Notes: generated by a model not told the origin, from the sequence alone. Shown: positions 45,085 to 56,799, counted from the stretch's first letter. The stretch is DNA of 64,000 nt from Prionace glauca (GCA_037974335.1 CM075760.1:70723280-70787279); one strand, 5' to 3'. Translations and numbers: made by a program.

Positions 45085-46209
45085 GACCCCTCTCAGTCAT
45101 TACAATCTGGGCCTTGTGTCAGTAATCTCTGTCCTAAGCCTCTCTCAGTTATTACAATCTGGGCCTTGTATCAGTAATCTCTGCACTAAACCTCTCTCAG
45201 TTATTACAATCTGGGTCTTGTACCAGTAATCTCTGCCCTAAACCTCTCTCAGTTATTACAATCTGGGCCTTGTATCAGTAATCTCTGCCCTAAACCTCTC
45301 TCAGTTATTACAATCTGGGCCTTGTATCAGTAATCTCTGCCCTAAACCTCTCTCAGTTATTACAATCTGGGCCTTGTATCAGTAATCTCTGCCCTAAACC
45401 TCCCTCAGTTATTACAATCCGGGCCTTGTATCAGTAATCTCTGCCCTAAACCTCTCTCAGTTATTACAATCTGGGCCTTGTGTCAGTAATCTCTGCCCTA
45501 AACCTCCCACAGTTATTACAATCCGGGCTTTGTATCAGTAATCTCTGCCCTAAACCACTCTCAGTTATTACAATCTGGGACTTGTATCAGTAATCTCTGC
45601 CCTAAACCTCTCTCAGTTATTACAATCTGGGCCTCGTATCAGTAATCTCTGCCCTAAACCTCTCTCAGTTATTACAATCTGGGCCTTGTGTCAGTAATCT
45701 CTGCCCTAAACCTCCCTCAGTTATTACAATCCGGGCCTTGTATCAGTAATCTCTGCCCAAAACCTCTCTCAGTTATTACAATCTGGGCCTTGTATCAGTA
45801 ATCTCTGCCCTAAACCTCTCTCAGTTATTACAATCTGGGCCTCGTATCAGTAATCTCTGCCCTAAACCTCTCTCAGTTATTACAATCTGGGCTGTGTATC
45901 AGTAATCTCTGCCCTAAACCTCTCTCAGTTATTACAATCTGGGACTTGTATCAGTAATCTCTGCCCAAAACCTCTCTCAGTTATTACAATCTGGGCCTCG
46001 TATCAGTAATCTCTGCCCGAAACCTCTGTCAGTGATTACAATCTGGGCCTTGTATCAGTAATCTCTGCCCAAAACCTCTCTCAGTTATTACAATCTGGGC
46101 CTCGTATCAGTAATCTCTGCCCTAAACCTCTCTCAGTTATTACAATCTGGGACTTGTATCAGTAATCTCTGTCCTAAACCTCCCTCAGTTATTACGATCT
46201 AGACCTTAA
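45085..46209. repeat. 52-bp minisatellite, about 21 units
   Basis: Unit built from CTCTCAGTTATTACAATCTG, GGCCTTGTATCAGTAATCTC and TGCCCTAAACCT. Units differ by a few substitutions, for example CTTGTATC/CTCGTATC/CTTGTGTC. No frame is conserved. Bases 44860-45084 hold nothing recognised. Confidence 0.95.
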
Positions 46210-46570
46210 GCAGAGGACACAGAGATTTAATATAATTGACAACAGAATTGAAGGGGGTGATAAGCAGATTTTTTTACACTATCATATGATCTGCAATGCA
46301 CAACCTGACAGGTGCTAGAAGCAGGTTTAATAGTAAGTTTAAAAGGAAATTGGCTGCAACCTCTCACCATTTAGACAAAATGCTTCTTTTTCATTCTTCC
46401 TGCTGAAATGAACAATCTCACATTTATCCACATTCTACTTACTCCATTTGTCAGTTACTTCCCACTCACTTAACATTTCTGTCGTTTTGAACCCTCCGTA
46501 CGTCATCACAATTTACTTTCCCATCTATCTTTGTGTCAACGGCAAATTTGCCAACCATCCCTTCATCCAG
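46210..46570 (-). mobile_element. CR1-like LINE fragment
   Basis: The minus strand corresponds to the stretch around KFAVDTKIDGKVN and the ECDIVHFSRKNE-type segment; strongly decayed. A C-rich tract follows at 46678-46725. Confidence 0.55.
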
Positions 46571-46959
46571 TTATTTCTATAAATTTTTGATTCCTTACCC
46601 AAAATTTGATTCCCTGTCTCCTATTTAGTTTTAAAATGTTTTCCACGGTACTGGTGTCAGTGCCCCATGAACCAGAACCCACCCGCCCCCCACCTCCCCT
46701 ACCCCCCACCCCCCCCAACCCCCACCTGCTACCCACTCCAGTCTTTGAGTCACTCATCCATCTCTCTGATCTGATTTGTCCTAAAATAATTCGTAAGTAG
46801 TTAAGGTGATTATCCACGGTATGAACGTTGAGGTCCTGCTTCAGAATGTGTTACCTAGGTCCTCATACTAACATTCTTCTATGTCCTGCCTATGACATTG
46901 GTACCTACATGGACCACAGTGAATAGACTTCTCAGCTGCAGATTCAATACAATGCTCAC

Positions 46960-47113
46960 TTGATGACATGGACATCAAGGTCGATATGGATCTCCAGGCC
47001 ATCATGCACACCATCATGGTAGGGTGGATGGAGATGGTGCTGCCAGTCACGTACATGATGAACAGATTCATGGGCAGCTGTTTCAGTGGGCCCAAGGCGA
47101 TGTCCCAGCAGCG
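46960..47113 (-). CDS. EMC4 exon (ER membrane complex subunit 4), isolated
   Basis: A 154-bp minus-strand exon with acceptor TTTCTGTTTTCAG ending at 47114 and donor GTGAGC from 46959. It encodes [20 protein letters not shown] and then [18 protein letters not shown], ending LMSMSS. This matches the conserved first membrane-spanning part of EMC4, a subunit of the complex that inserts membrane proteins into the ER. The frame is open and the splice sites are intact, so it is not a processed copy. Other EMC4 exons are not recognised in the window: CR1 and unknown sequence lie upstream, the 52-bp satellite and LINEs downstream. It may be an exon of a gene with long introns or a duplicated orphan. 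A few substitutions at usually constant sites (His in TISIHP) favour the second. Confidence 0.8.
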
Positions 47114-47205
47114 CTGAAAACAGAAAGTGAGCAGGGTATCAGTAAAGGGAATCGGTTTGGGGAGGCCACATACTGATCTCATCCCCAGGCTTAGGAGTAA
47201 TGATT

Positions 47206-47582
47206 AAGAACATAAGAACATAAGAAATAGGAGCAGGAGTAGGCCATCTGGCCCTTCGAGCCTGCCCCGCCATTCAATAAGATCATGGCTGATCTGTCGT
47301 GGCTCAGTTCCACCTTCCCGCCCTCTCCCCATAATCCTTAATCCCCTCTCTTATCAAAAACCCATCAACCCGTTTCTTAAAAATATTTAGCGAGGCAGCC
47401 TCCACCACTTCAACGGGCAGAGAATTCCAGAGATTCACCACCCTTTGAGTGAAGAAGTTCCTCCTCAACTCTGTTCTAAACCGCCCCCCCTTTATCTTGA
47501 AGCTGTGCCCCCTAGTCCTACTGTCTTTTTTGAGCGGGAAGAGTCTCTCCACCTCTATCCTATCCATCCCATTCATCATCTT
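47206..47582 (-). mobile_element. CR1-type LINE 3' end (family A)
   Basis: Minus strand; ORF2 end with MMNGMDRIEVERLFPLKKDS and VVNLWNSLPVEVVEA, then the GGGCAGGCTCGAAGGGCCAG tail and ATAAGAAC repeats. Near-identical to 9656-10030 and 26040-26415. Confidence 0.9.
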
Positions 47583-49250
47583 TATTAACACAATAAGTCC
47601 CTTTATCAGACAGGCTGCTGTGGTCGAGCAAGGCACTTTGCCACGATGGACGAACCCAGGCATTGTCAGCCACGTACCAAGGACACATTCAAATCTAACT
47701 CACTTTCTCAACTCGGATCGGGTCTGTTTCTTGGACGCAGATGTCCGGCAGCTGTTTCTCTGAATATGCGATGGCATGGGGAGATGTCCTGGCCACTCTG
47801 TTTGATCATGGCTCCTATGAGAAACAGAAAACAAAAATTGGTCACCCTTTCAAGACCTTCTTTAAAGAGGGAGTCTGTCTGTTGAGGAAACAATGTAGTG
47901 ACAATAGTGTCAGCGTGGTATAAAGCTTGGGCAAACCTCAGGCACACACTGCCATTGCGTGTGCCCAACTGCCACGGGAATGGTGGGCCGCAGGAGTGGA
48001 CTAGTGTCAACTGATAGTCAGGGTGCCAATACCTGGCCCTCCTTTTAGGGACAAAGTGACAAATCACCAGATGTACCAAATTGTATCTTGAAAACTAACA
48101 CTGCGGAACATTGAGAGAGATCTAGTGCAGCACCCCGGCTCTGGAAATAAGCAACTGCAGTTGGCACCTGATCAGGTGGAGGGGCTGAAACCAAGATGGC
48201 ATCTCAGGGTCATGAGATGCCATCTTGAAAGATGCCAAGTTGGGTCTGAGTGATTTCTGGGCAATTTAAGGGGCTGTTTTGTGCTGAGAAGCTCGATGAG
48301 GGGTAAAAGAGGCGTGAAAAACCCGGGGGTGGGAAGTTTTGGGTTGGTGCCACATCCTCTGGGTCAGTGTGCCGTGGCCTCCCCACGGGAGAGGTGGGAT
48401 GGCCCGGCTTGTCTCCTACTCCCTGTGAACAGCCCCTAGACTGATATTTGACTTGATATTTCCCTTCCAGCTTTCCTGTATCCTGACAACCTGGTTTGTT
48501 CCAATTCTCAGGCCACAGACATCTTTCTGGCTCCAGCTGACAGAGAGTTTCAAATCCTGTATCAGTCTGTCTGCAGAGCTGATGGTTAAAGACACATTTA
48601 CAGCAGTGAGCAGACAGAAACTTCACTCTGATTCTTTCCCTCCTCCCCTCCCCCCCTCCAGACACTGCTTGTCATGTTTAAATAAAAAGAATCTGGTTTT
48701 TGCAGCTCTGATCTGTGGTGAGTCATTAAGCTCAGAGCACACACACACATTCAGACACCCGGACACACAACAGACAGATTACATTGTAATTCAGGACTGG
48801 AATTTATAAATGAGGCAACAAATAACTTTGCAAGAAATTGTTTCAGTTCAAGCAACTGAAGGGAAAGGGAAGTTTGCAGGAATCAGTAAAGGGGGCAAAC
48901 CTGTAGGTGATGGAGCCCTGGGTGAACAAGTTGTACAATCCACATTCAGACCTGGCCTCTCTGGCAGTGCAGAGCTGAGAGTTACTTTAAATCCACCTTG
49001 TCCCAGCTCCCAGTGCTGGTGATGTGGAGCTGGGATGGGGGGGGGGGGAGGAGGGGAGAGAGCCTTGGAATAAACCATTTACCTGGTGCTCACTAACCCA
49101 CACACACACACACACACAACCCCCCCACACACTCAGAGACAGGCTGGTGTTAGACTGGGCCATACCTGGAGGAGGTGTGTCCAGGTGAGGTGTAGGAGAT
49201 GTGGTTGGATGGGGTTTGATTGGGGAGGTGTGGACAGTTTGTGTGGGACT
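47583..49250. other. Unassigned sequence
   Basis: 47590-48080 contains a minus-strand frame of about 120 residues (YWHPDYQLTLVHS, LYHADTIVTTLF) that I cannot place; it may be repeat-derived. 48200-49250 has C/T-rich and CA-repeat patches (49099-49118). No gene can be supported. Confidence 0.4.
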
Positions 49251-49259
49251 CAGTGAGGT

Positions 49260-49309
49260 TATAAAAAGGCTGGGGATCCATTGTTCTGTCTCTGTCTCCA
49301 TGTGGCTGG
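49260..49309 (+). promoter_or_regulatory. TATA promoter with short first exon
   Basis: TATAAAAAG at 49260-49268 is preceded by a G/T-rich flank. About 25-30 bp downstream is a plausible start region (TTCTGTCTCTGTCTCC). A consensus donor GTAAGT lies at 49310-49315 and would end a roughly 20-nt leader exon. Such TATA-driven short leader exons are common in tissue-specific vertebrate genes. Inferred only from motifs and spacing. Confidence 0.45.
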
Positions 49310-49410
49310 GTAAGTATCAGGTAAGCTGTGTCTGTGTGAGTGAGTGAGTCAGTGTGTGTGCAGCATGGAGTTCCAGCTCTGAGATTTTAACCCCCCTCCC
49401 CTTTACCCAG

Positions 49411-49495
49411 CACAAAGCCCCTGGCCCAGGATCTGTCTCCCCCACCATGGGAGAGGGGATGGAAGGAGTTGGAGAGATCACCGAGATGTGCGATG
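49411..49495 (+). CDS. Candidate first coding exon, unrecognised
   Basis: Acceptor CCCCTTTACCCAG ends at 49410. An ATG in a near-perfect Kozak context (CCCACCATGG, ATG at 49447) starts MGEGMEGVGEITEMCD. A strong donor GTGAGTATG starts at 49496, leaving one base of a split codon (phase 1). With the TATA box 150 bp upstream it forms a believable gene start. I recognise no family. The following intron would begin with the pyrimidine satellite. A phase-compatible acceptor exists at 56616 but other exons may intervene. Confidence 0.4.
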
Positions 49496-49504
49496 GTGAG
49501 TATG

Positions 49505-51000
49505 AACCTCTTCACTTTGTGTCTTTCTCTCTCCCTCTCTCAATCTTTCTATCTCTCAATCTATCTTTTTCCCTCTCTCTCAATCTATCTTTCTCCATCT
49601 CTCAATCTTTATTTCTCTCTCTCAATCTTTATTTCTCTCTCTCAATCTATCTTTCTCCCTCTCTCAATCTTTATTTCTCTCTCTCAATCTTTATTTCTCT
49701 CTCTCAATCTATCTTTCTCCCTCTCAATCTTTATTTCTCTCTCTCAATCTTTATTTCTCTCTCTCAATCTATCTTTCTCCCTCTCTCAATCTTTATTTCT
49801 CTCTCTCAATCTTTATTTCTCTCTCTCAATCTTTATTTCTCTCTCTCAATCTATCTTTCTCTCTCTCAATCTTTATTTCTCTCTCTCAATCTTTATTTCT
49901 CTCTCTCTCAATCTTTATTTCTCTCTCTCAATCTTTATTTCTCTCTCTCAATCTATCTTTCTCTCTCTCTCAATCTATCTTTCTCTCTCAATCTTTATTT
50001 CTCTCTCTCAATCTATCTATCTCTCTGAATCTTTATTTCTCTCTCTCAATCTTCATTTCTCTCTCTCAATCTTTATTTTTCTCTCAATCTTTATTTTTCT
50101 CTCTCAATCTTTATTTTTCTCTCTCAATCTTTATTTCTCTCTCTCAATCTTTATTTCTCTCTCTCAATCTTTATTTCTCTCTCTCAATCTTTATTTCTCT
50201 CTCTCAATCTTTATTTCTCTCTCTCTCAATCTTTATTTCTCTCTCTCAATCTATCTTTCTCTCTCTCTCAATCTATCTTTCTCTCTCAATCTTTATTTCT
50301 CTCTCTCAATCTATGTATCTCTCTGAATCTTCATTTCTCTCTCTCAATCTTTATTTTTCTCTCTCAATCTTTATTTTTCTCTCTCAATCTTTATTTTTCT
50401 CTCTCAATCTTTATTTCTCTCTCTCAATCTTTATTTCTCTCTCTCAATCTTTATTTCTCTCTCTCAATCTTTATTTCTCTCTCAATCTTTATTTCTCTCT
50501 CTCTATCTTTCTCTCTCTCTCAATCTTTATTTCTCTCTCTCAATCTTTATTTTTCTCTCTCAATCTTTATTTCTCTCAATCTTTATTTCTCTCTCTCTCA
50601 ATCTTTATTTCTCTCTCTCAATCTTTATTTCTCTCTCTCAATCTTTATTTTTCTCTCTCAATCTTTATTTCTCTCAATCTTTATTTCTCTCTCTCTCAAT
50701 CTTTATTTCTCTCTCTCAATCTTTATTTCTCTCTCTCAATCTTTATTTTTCTCTCTCAATCTTTATTTCTCTCAATCTTTATTTCTCTCTCTCTCAATCT
50801 TTATCTTTCTCTCTCAATCTTTATTTCTCTCTCTCAATCTTTATTTCTCTCTCTCAATCTTTATTTCTCTCTCTCAATCTTTATTTTTCTCTCAATCTTT
50901 ATTTTTCTCTCTCAATCTTTATTTTTCTCTCTCAATCTTTATTTTTCTCTCTCAATCTTTATTTCTCTCTCTCAATCTTTATTTTTCTCTCTCAATCTTC
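49505..51000. repeat. Pyrimidine satellite I (CTCTCTCAATCTTTATTT)
   Basis: About 1.5 kb of units close to 20 bp, CTCTCTCTCAATCTTTATTT with variants (CTATCTTTCT, TTATTTTTCT). Nearly all purines are on the minus strand apart from the A's of CAATC and TATT. Long open frames through it come only from the simple composition. Confidence 0.95.
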
Positions 51001-51640
51001 CCTCTGTCTTTTTTTCCCTCTCTGTCTTTTTTTCCCTCTCTGTCTTTTTTTTCCCTCTCTGTCTTTTTTTCCCTCTGTCTTTTTTTCCCTCTCTGTCTTT
51101 TTTTTCCCTCTCTGTCTTTTTTTTCCCTCTCTGTCCTTTTTCCCTCTCAGTCTTTTTTTTCCCTGTCTTTTTTCCCTCTCTGTCTTTTTTTCCCTCTCTG
51201 TCTTTTTTTCCCTCTCTGTCTTTTTTCCCTCTCTGTCTTTTTTTCCCTCTCTGTCTTTTTTTCCCTCTCTGTCCTTTTTTCCCCTCTCTGTCCTTTTTCC
51301 CCCTCTCTGTCCTTTTTTCCCCTCTCTGTCCTTTTTTCCCCTCTCTGTCCTTTTTTCCCCTCTCTGTCCTTTTTTGCCTTCTCTGTCCTTTTTTGCCCTC
51401 TCTGTCTTTTTTTCCCTCTGTCTTTTTTCCCTCTCTGTCTTTTTTCCCTCTCTGTCTTTTTTCCCTCTCTGTCTTTTTTCCCTCACTGTCTTTTTTTCCC
51501 TCTGTCTTTTTTTCCCTCTCTGTCTTTTTTCCCCTCTCTGTCCTTTTTTCCCTCTCTGTCCTTTTTTCCCTCTCTGTCCTTTTTTTCCCTTTGTGTCCTT
51601 TTTTCCCCTCTCTGTCCTTTTTTCCCCTTTTAATGGCCCC
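51001..51640. repeat. Pyrimidine satellite II (CCCTCTCTGTCTTTTTTT)
   Basis: About 33 units of 18-20 bp, CCCTCTCTGTC plus a T run. The T-run length varies from 5 to 8. Directly follows satellite I. Confidence 0.95.
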
Positions 51641-52050
51641 CCTTTTTTTGCTGCCCCCCCCCCTTTTTTGGTGCACCCCCTTTTTTTGCTGGCCCCCCCT
51701 TTTTAATTGCCCCCCCTTTTTTTTACAGGCCCCCCTTTTTTGGTGGCCCCCCCTTTTTTTGGTGGCCCCCCTTTTTTTGGTGGCCCCCCCCTTTTTTTGG
51801 TGGCCCCCCCTTTTTAATGGCCCCCCCTTTTTTTGGGTGGCCCCCCCTTTTTTACAGGCCCCCCCTTTTTAATGGCCCCCTCTTTTAATGCTCCCCTTTT
51901 TAATGGCTCCCTTTACTGGCCCCCCTTTTTAATGGCCCTTTTGGCTGGCCCCCCTTTTTACGGCCCCACCTTTTTTAATGGCCCCCCTTTACTGGCCCCC
52001 CCCCATTTGAGTGCCCCCCCCTTTTTAATGCCCCACCTCTCTGGCCCCCT
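51641..52050. repeat. Pyrimidine satellite III (GGCCCCCCTTTTTTT)
   Basis: Units of about 20-25 bp, TGGTGGCCCCCCCTTTTTTT or TTTTTAATGGCCCCCC. It grades into C-rich sequence at 52050-52730, in which no gene is seen. Confidence 0.93.
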
Positions 52051-52730
52051 CCCGATCCTCTCTGCCCAATCTTCTCCCCACCCTGCTCAAACACACCCAC
52101 CGCCACATCCCTCTGAGCTCCAACTCCCCGGTATCCCTCTGATCCCTCGATCTCTCCTAATTCCCTCAATTTCCTCACCCCCCAACATTCCTGTTTCTCC
52201 GGCCTGATTCCCTGTCCCTCTGCCTGATCCCCTTTAATCTGACTCTAAGCAGCCCCCCCCGCCCTTTCCCTCAATCTCTCTCCTGACACCCACCGCCAAT
52301 CTGACTCTGATCCCCCTGGATCGCCCAAGCTACTGCCCCAATTCCTAAGCCCCCCTCCGTCTGCACCCTCCCCAACTCTGACTCATCCCCTTCTGCTAAC
52401 TCCCCCTCAGACTCTCTACAGTTTATTACCCCCCCCCCCGATGATTCTTCTAGAATCCCCCTGAATTGACCCCCCCCACACTTGCGCATCCCTCTGCCCC
52501 TCCAATCCTGCTCCCTCTCCTATCCCACCCCCTCCAATCTGTCTGAGCCCCAAACTACATCTTTTAATTGCCCCACTTGTGAGTCACTGCCCCTCCCAGA
52601 TCCCTCCTGTATCCCTCAAACCCCCAGAAATCCCCCTCTAAGCCCCTTTTCCCAAATCCCTCTCGATTTTCCCCAATTCCCTCCCTCAGTCCCTGCTGCT
52701 GAATCTTTGAATCCCAAATTACTCAAAGAC

Positions 52731-54052
52731 CCCCCACTAAACAGAGATTTTAAACTGTACCCTACACTAAACAGAGATTTTAAACTGTACCCTACACTAA
52801 ACACAGATTTTATACTGTACCCTACACTAAAGAGGTTTTAAATTGTACCCTACACTAAAGAGGTTTTAAATTGTACCCTACACTAAACAGAGGTTTCAAA
52901 CTGTACCTTACACTAAACAGAGGTTTTAAACTGTACCCTACACTAAACACAGATTTTAAACTGTACCCTACACTAAACAGAGGTTTTAAACTGTACGCTA
53001 CACTAAACACAGATTTTAAACTGTACCCTACACTAAACAGAGGTTTTAAACTGTATCCTACACTAAAGAGGTTTTAAACTGTACCCTACACTAAACAGAG
53101 GTTTTAAACTGTACCCTACACTAAACAGAGGTTTTAAACTGTACCCTACACTAAAGAGGTTTTAAATTGTACCCTACACTAAACACAGATTTTAAACTGT
53201 ACCCTACACTAAAGAGGTTTTAAACTGTACCCTACACTAAACACAGATTTTAAACTGTACCCTACACTAAAGAGGTTTTAAATTGTACCCTACACTAAAC
53301 AGAGGTTTTAAACTGTACCTTCCACTAAACAGAGGTTTTAAACTGTACCTTCCACTAAACAGAGGTTTTAAACTGTACCCTACACTAAACACAGATTTTA
53401 ACCTGTACCTTACACTAAACAGAGTTTTTAAACTGTACCTTACACTAAAAAGGTTTTGAACTGTACCCTACACTACACAGATTTTAAACTGTACACTACA
53501 CTAAAGAGGTTTTTAATTGTACCCTACACTAAACAACAGATTTTAAACTGTACCTTACACTAAACACAGATTTTAAACTGTACCCTACACTAAACACAGA
53601 TTTTAAACTGTACCCTACACTAAACAGAGGTTTTAAACTACGCTACACTAAACACAGATTTTAAACTGTACCCTACACTAAACAGAGGTTTTAAATTGTA
53701 CCCTACACTAAACAGAGGTTTTAAACTGTATCCTACACTAAACAGAGATTTTAAACTACCCTACACTAAACACAGATTTTAAACTGTACCCTACACTAAA
53801 CAGAGGTTTTAAACTGTATCCTACACTAAACAGAGGTTTTAAACTACGCTACACTAAACACAGATTTTAAACTGTACCCTACACTAAACACAGATTTTAA
53901 ACTGTACCCTACACTAAACACAGATTTTAAACTGTACCCTCCACTAAACACAGATTTTAAACTGTACCCTACACTAAACACTGATTTTAAACTGTACCCT
54001 ACACTAAACAGAGGTTTTAAACTGTACCCTACACTAAACACAGATTTTAAAC
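52731..54052. repeat. 30-bp satellite, about 43 units
   Basis: Unit CCCTACACTAAACAGAGGTT plus TTAAACTGTA, with a common variant ACACAGATTT in place of ACAGAGGTTT and shortened units lacking ACA (CTAAAGAGG). Ordered variants suggest stepwise amplification. Bases 54053-54670 are C-rich without recognisable genes. Confidence 0.95.
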
Positions 54053-54670
54053 ATCTGTCTCAGCACCCAATCCCTCTAAGTTCCCTCTCCTGCCCTCGCC
54101 CTGGTAAATTTCCGCTCCCTCCCTGTGAACAGCCCCTAGACTGACTGAACCCCCCCCTTTCTAATTACTGACCCCCACCTCCCCAATCAATCCCCCTCCA
54201 CTCCCCCCTATAAACAGCTCCTGGTCCAGTTGGATGTGGAATCTGCCCATTTTAAACATTAACCTTCAAATGACTAATTCCCCTGATACTGAGCAGCCTG
54301 TCTTATAATATCCCCGCACTCCCCCCGCCCCCCATCCTGTACAACACACCCCATGTCTGATTCTGCCCCCACCCCCTCCTCCATTGCCCCCTTTCTCTAA
54401 TAACCCCTGACTCTGGACAGCCTGTGTTATAATATTCTCCCATCCTGTACACCAGCCTCCACTCCCCCAACCAGCCCCTTCCCTCTCTGTCTAATAACCT
54501 CTGGCTCTGGACAAGTCCCTCTGTTACACACTCTTCCCCCTTTCAACATTCTCTGTCCCCCGTCCGCTGTGTCCCTGAGCCTTCGCTGCTGGTGAACAGC
54601 AAACCCCTGATCTGGCCCATCCCCCACAAGAGAGCAGAGACAGACAGAGATAAGAGACAGATTTCCAGGT

Positions 54671-55650
54671 GGAGATAGAGAGAATGCTGCTGTAATTCAG
54701 ACAGAATGATTCACAGAGAGGGGAGCAGATAGAGGTACAGAGACAGATATAGAGATTGAGTTGGAGAGAATGCTGCTGTAATTCAGACAGAGATTCACAG
54801 AGAGGGGAGCAGATAGAGGTACAGAGACAGATATAGAGATTGAGTTGGAGAGGGTGCTGCTGTAATTCAGACAGAATGATTCACAGAGAGGGGAGCAGAT
54901 AGAGGTACAGAGACAGATATAGAGATTGAGTTGGAGAGGGTGCTGCTGTAATTCAGACAGGATGATTCACAGAGAGGGGAGCAGATAGAGGTACAGAGAC
55001 AGATATAGAGATTGAGTTGGAGAGGGTGCTGCTGTAATTCAGACAGAATGATTCACAGAGAGGGGAGCAGATAGAGGTACAGAGACAGATATAGAGATTG
55101 AGTTGGAGAGGGTGCTGCTGTAATTCAGACAGAATGATTCACAGACAGGGGAGCAGATAGAGGTACAGAGACAGATATAGAGATTGAGTTGGAGAGGGTG
55201 CTGCTGTAATTCAGACAGAATGATTCACAGAGAGGGGAGCAGATAGAGGTACAGAGACAGATATAGAGATTGAGTTGGAGAGGGTGCTGCTGTAATTCAG
55301 ACAGAATGATTCACAGAGAGGGGAGCAGATAGAGGTACAGAGACAGATATAGAGATTGAGTTGGAGAGGGTGCTGCTGTAATTCAGACAGAATGATTCAC
55401 AGAAAGGGGAGCAGATACAGAGACAGATATAGAGATTGAGTTGGAGAGGGTGCTGCTGTAATTCAGACAGAATGATTCACAGAGAGGGGAGCAGGTACAG
55501 AGACAGATATAGAGATTGAGTTGGAGAGGGTGCTGCTGTAATTCAGACAGAATGATTCACAGAGAGGGGAGCAGATAGAGGTACAGAGACAGATATAGAG
55601 ATTGAGTTGGAGAGGGTGCTGCTGTAATTCAGACAGAGATTCACAGAGGG
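54671..55650. repeat. 86-bp satellite, about 11 units
   Basis: Unit includes GAGGGTGCTGCTGTAATTCA, GACAGAATGATTCACAGAGA, GGGGAGCAGATAGAGGTACA and ATATAGAGATTGAGTTGG. Units are highly uniform; two lack the ATAGAGG part. Confidence 0.95.
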
Positions 55651-55799
55651 GAGCAGAGAGAGAGAGATAAGAGACAGGATATTACTTTTAATTCAGATAG
55701 ACTGTGTCAGGGAAAGCAGACAGGTGGGGAAGCTGGGAGATATAGAAAGAGGAAAGCAGACAGCTACAGAGATAACACACAGAGAAGCACAGTTCAGAT

Positions 55800-56055
55800 T
55801 AAAGTTTTATTTATTAATCACAAGTTGACTTACATTAACACTGCAATGAAGTTACTGTGAAAAGCTATGGAGAGAAAGAGAGAGAGAAAGCTGTACTTCA
55901 GACAGAATGACTCAGAGAGGAGCACATAGAGGGGAAATAGAGAGAAGGATGCAGATAGCTAGAGAGATAAGAGACAGAGAAGCAGAGTTCAAACATCATT
56001 TATTAGTAAATAAGTCGGTTTACATTAACACTGCAATGTAGTTACTGTGAATTTA
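55800..56055 (-). repeat. Two SINE tail copies
   Basis: 55804-55865 and 55990-56050 both read, on the minus strand, CACAGTAACTTCATTGCAGT-type text with TGTTAATGTAA and TTAATAAATAA. Separated by AGAGAGA-rich sequence related to the 86-bp satellite. Confidence 0.8.
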
Positions 56056-56615
56056 TATCGAGATGGTAGGCAGAATGCTGCTGTAATTTGGACAGAATGA
56101 TTCACAGAGGGGAGCAGAGAGAGAGACAAAGGGGAGCAGAGATAGAGAGAGGAGGCTGCTGTGATTGAGAAAATGATCCAGAAGGAGAGATGTGCAGAGA
56201 GGCTGAAATACAAAGTGAGGTGTGCAGATAAATAGAATAGGGGGGGGGGGGCTTTGACAAGACAGAGTGACAAAGTTTCAGCGAGAGAGTGAAAGATAGA
56301 GAGAATGAGAGAAAAAGGGAAAGATGCTGCCATTGTGTGAGGCTGAGGGATAGAGGATGTGGAGAGACAGGGATTGGAAAGATGTGGAGAAACAGTTCTG
56401 AGGATGGGGCAGTTACACAGACACAGCTTCAGGGAGAGGGATTGGAATCTGTGGGATGACATTGGAGCAGGGATCACTCGGAATAGCCCCCCCCCCCTCC
56501 CCCTGACACACAGACCACTAACCCTCAGTGTAAAAGCCCCACCAGTCTATCTGTGTATAAAAATGAATGACAAAGACACGGGCATTTTTATTAATATTTT
56601 TCTCTCTGGTTATAG

Positions 56616-56716
56616 CTCTTGTCCGAGGATTCCTCACGGCAAAACTATCGGCTCTCTGCATCGCCAAACTTTCCGGAAGAATTCTCCTTGGAAGAGAGCA
56701 AGAGGAAATAAAGTGA
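56616..56716 (+). other. Possible terminal exon, unrecognised
   Basis: Acceptor TTTTCTCTCTGGTTATAG ends at 56615. The phase-1 frame then gives LVRGFLTAKLSALCIAKLSG...REQEEIK and stop at 56714-56716, with AATAAA overlapping the stop region and again near 56742. Phase fits the donor at 49496. No family recognised, and chance is possible. Confidence 0.25.
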
Positions 56717-56799
56717 CGCAAAACAAATAATTATGACACAAAACAAATAAAGAACTATAATGATTAAACACAAAACAAAAAAAAGCTGATTGTAAACAA

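Noticed and set aside
45085-46209. CRISPR array
   Set aside because: Repeats are contiguous without unique spacers and the DNA is from a vertebrate.
46868-47182. Processed EMC4 pseudogene
   Set aside because: Consensus acceptor and donor flank the coding match and intron sequence lies outside them; a processed copy would continue into the next exon.
47708-48079. Minus-strand frame of 123 residues
   Set aside because: No recognisable domain, no splice or start context; left as unassigned.
50972-51676. Minus-strand frame of Lys/Arg/Glu/Gly repeats
   Set aside because: Reverse reading of satellite II; no coding evidence.
49354-52207. Very long open frames (up to about 520 residues) rich in Ser, Leu and Phe
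   Set aside because: They arise from the pyrimidine satellites, which contain almost no stop trinucleotides on this strand; composition is repetitive and no start context supports them beyond the short exon at 49447.
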